Below are positions 63,539-64,000 of a stretch of 64,000 nt of DNA, one piece after another (position 1 is the first letter of the stretch; every line of letters starts with the position of its first letter). The stretch covers positions 62,001 through 126,000 of the forward strand of contig NZ_JAGDYM010000003.1 of the NCBI RefSeq assembly GCF_017565745.1. Direction: 5' to 3'. The DNA is from Leucobacter weissii (GTDB taxonomy: Bacteria > Actinomycetota > Actinomycetes > Actinomycetales > Microbacteriaceae). The position numbers and the translations under genes were made by a program. A model generated the notes under the pieces. That model worked only from the letters and a program-made list of their open reading frames with translations. It was not told the DNA's origin and did not search any database.

Positions 63539-64000
63539 GTGGCCGATAGGGGAGGACGCTCGGCGCTGAGCCTGGCGCTGCGCCGTCTGCGGCTCCGCTG
63601 GTTCCGGTTGACCGATCCGCTGCTCGGCCCCGTCCGGGCGCGATGGCGGCGCTCGCTCCGGCTGCGGACGATGGCCGTGACCGGTCTCGTGACCGGGTTC
63701 ATGATCCTCGTCTCGGGGGCGTTCGTGCTCACCAGCGTCGGAGACGACCTGTACTCGTCGCGCCGGGATCAGGTGCTGCAGGACTCGGCGCGCGCCACGC
63801 TCGCCGCGCAGGGGCAGATCGACGCCTCCGACGCCACCGACCGGGCCGCGATGCTGGCGCTCTCGGCGTCGGTGCAGCGGGTGCTCCAGGACACCTCGTC
63901 GAGCCAGCTGATCTACGTGCGGCGGCAGGCGGGGCAGGATCCCGCGCCCGACGCGCTGGAGGACTTCACGACCTCGCCGTCGCTGGCCGAGACCGTCAGC
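63539..64000 (+). CDS. mtrB: Sensor kinase MtrB, N-terminal part (continues past window)
   Basis: A GTG start 10 bp after the mtrA stop; the frame stays open to the window end (154 codons). After a basic N-terminus (LRRLRLRWFRLTDPLLGPVRARWRRSLRLRT) comes the first membrane helix (MAVTGLVTGFMILVSGAFVLTSVG). An extracytoplasmic sensor region with helical DQVLQDSARATLAAQGQIDASDATDRAAMLALSASVQRVL follows. This matches the MtrB start and the mtrAB gene order. The HAMP, dimerisation and ATPase domains lie outside the window. Confidence 0.88.
   Translation, partial: MADRGGRSALSLALRRLRLRWFRLTDPLLGPVRARWRRSLRLRTMAVTGLVTGFMILVSGAFVLTSVGDDLYSSRRDQVLQDSARATLAAQGQIDASDATDRAAMLALSASVQRVLQDTSSSQLIYVRRQAGQDPAPDALEDFTTSPSLAETVS

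Overview
The window is about 70% G+C, with GTG and TTG starts, a WhiB-family regulator, an MtrA/MtrB two-component pair and glycan-assembly genes lacking any lipopolysaccharide machinery. This points to a Gram-positive actinobacterium, most likely Microbacteriaceae (Leucobacter-like; the genus is an inference from gene content only). No tRNA, rRNA, CRISPR array, transposase or prophage gene was recognised.

Layout. (1) 1-23.9 kb is a cell-surface glycopolymer locus. It holds three related GT4-type glycosyltransferases, a flippase-like ABC exporter, three nucleotide-sugar dehydrogenases, a TagGH/Wzm-Wzt-type ABC exporter, two very large GT2 paralogues, a smaller GT2, a sialyltransferase-like protein and two membrane acyltransferases. 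(2) 23.9-30.8 kb encodes what looks like the full nucleotide-activated legionaminic-acid pathway (legC, legB, ptmE, legG, legI, legH on the minus strand; legF divergent). The sialyltransferase-like gene next to it is a candidate for placing the sugar on the polymer. (3) 30.8-31.5 kb is a gene graveyard with relics of a DUF3800-type gene and of a response regulator. (4) 31.5-41.4 kb holds four large exported proteins (beta-propeller, lamin-tail, leucine-rich and Ig-like modules). Three share a very basic C-terminal domain, and one is preceded by a PHO-box-like promoter. (5) 42.0-46.1 kb is a compact signalling module: sensor kinase, tiny exported Cys-loop peptide, overlapping LuxR-type response regulator, and two helicase-associated-domain proteins without a helicase. 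Two promoters in this module carry a near-identical 27-bp element. (6) 46.5-54.8 kb has two more acyltransferases, UDP-galactopyranose mutase, a Wzy/ligase-like polymerase and manA. (7) 54.8-64 kb is conserved actinobacterial core: whiB, a giant GT2 membrane protein, a DUF5719-like protein, a zincin-like protein, aqpZ, mtrA and the start of mtrB.

How it works together. The dehydrogenases, glf, manA and the leg genes supply uronic acid, galactofuranose, mannose and nonulosonic-acid donors. The glycosyltransferases assemble repeat units, the two ABC systems and Wzy export or polymerise them, and the acyltransferases decorate them. The exported basic-tailed proteins may bind the resulting anionic wall polymers.

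Expression. At least fifteen genes start 6-9 nt (almost always 6-7) after a TANNNT-like hexamer, indicating widespread leaderless transcription. Two promoters (for the leucine-rich/lamin-tail protein and for the 46.5-kb acyltransferase) carry 11-nt-periodic GTTCACC-like repeats ending 9-10 nt before a TANNNT box, which suggests phosphate-starvation control. A 49-bp hairpin occurs three times with compensatory base changes and always follows a pyrimidine-rich tract.
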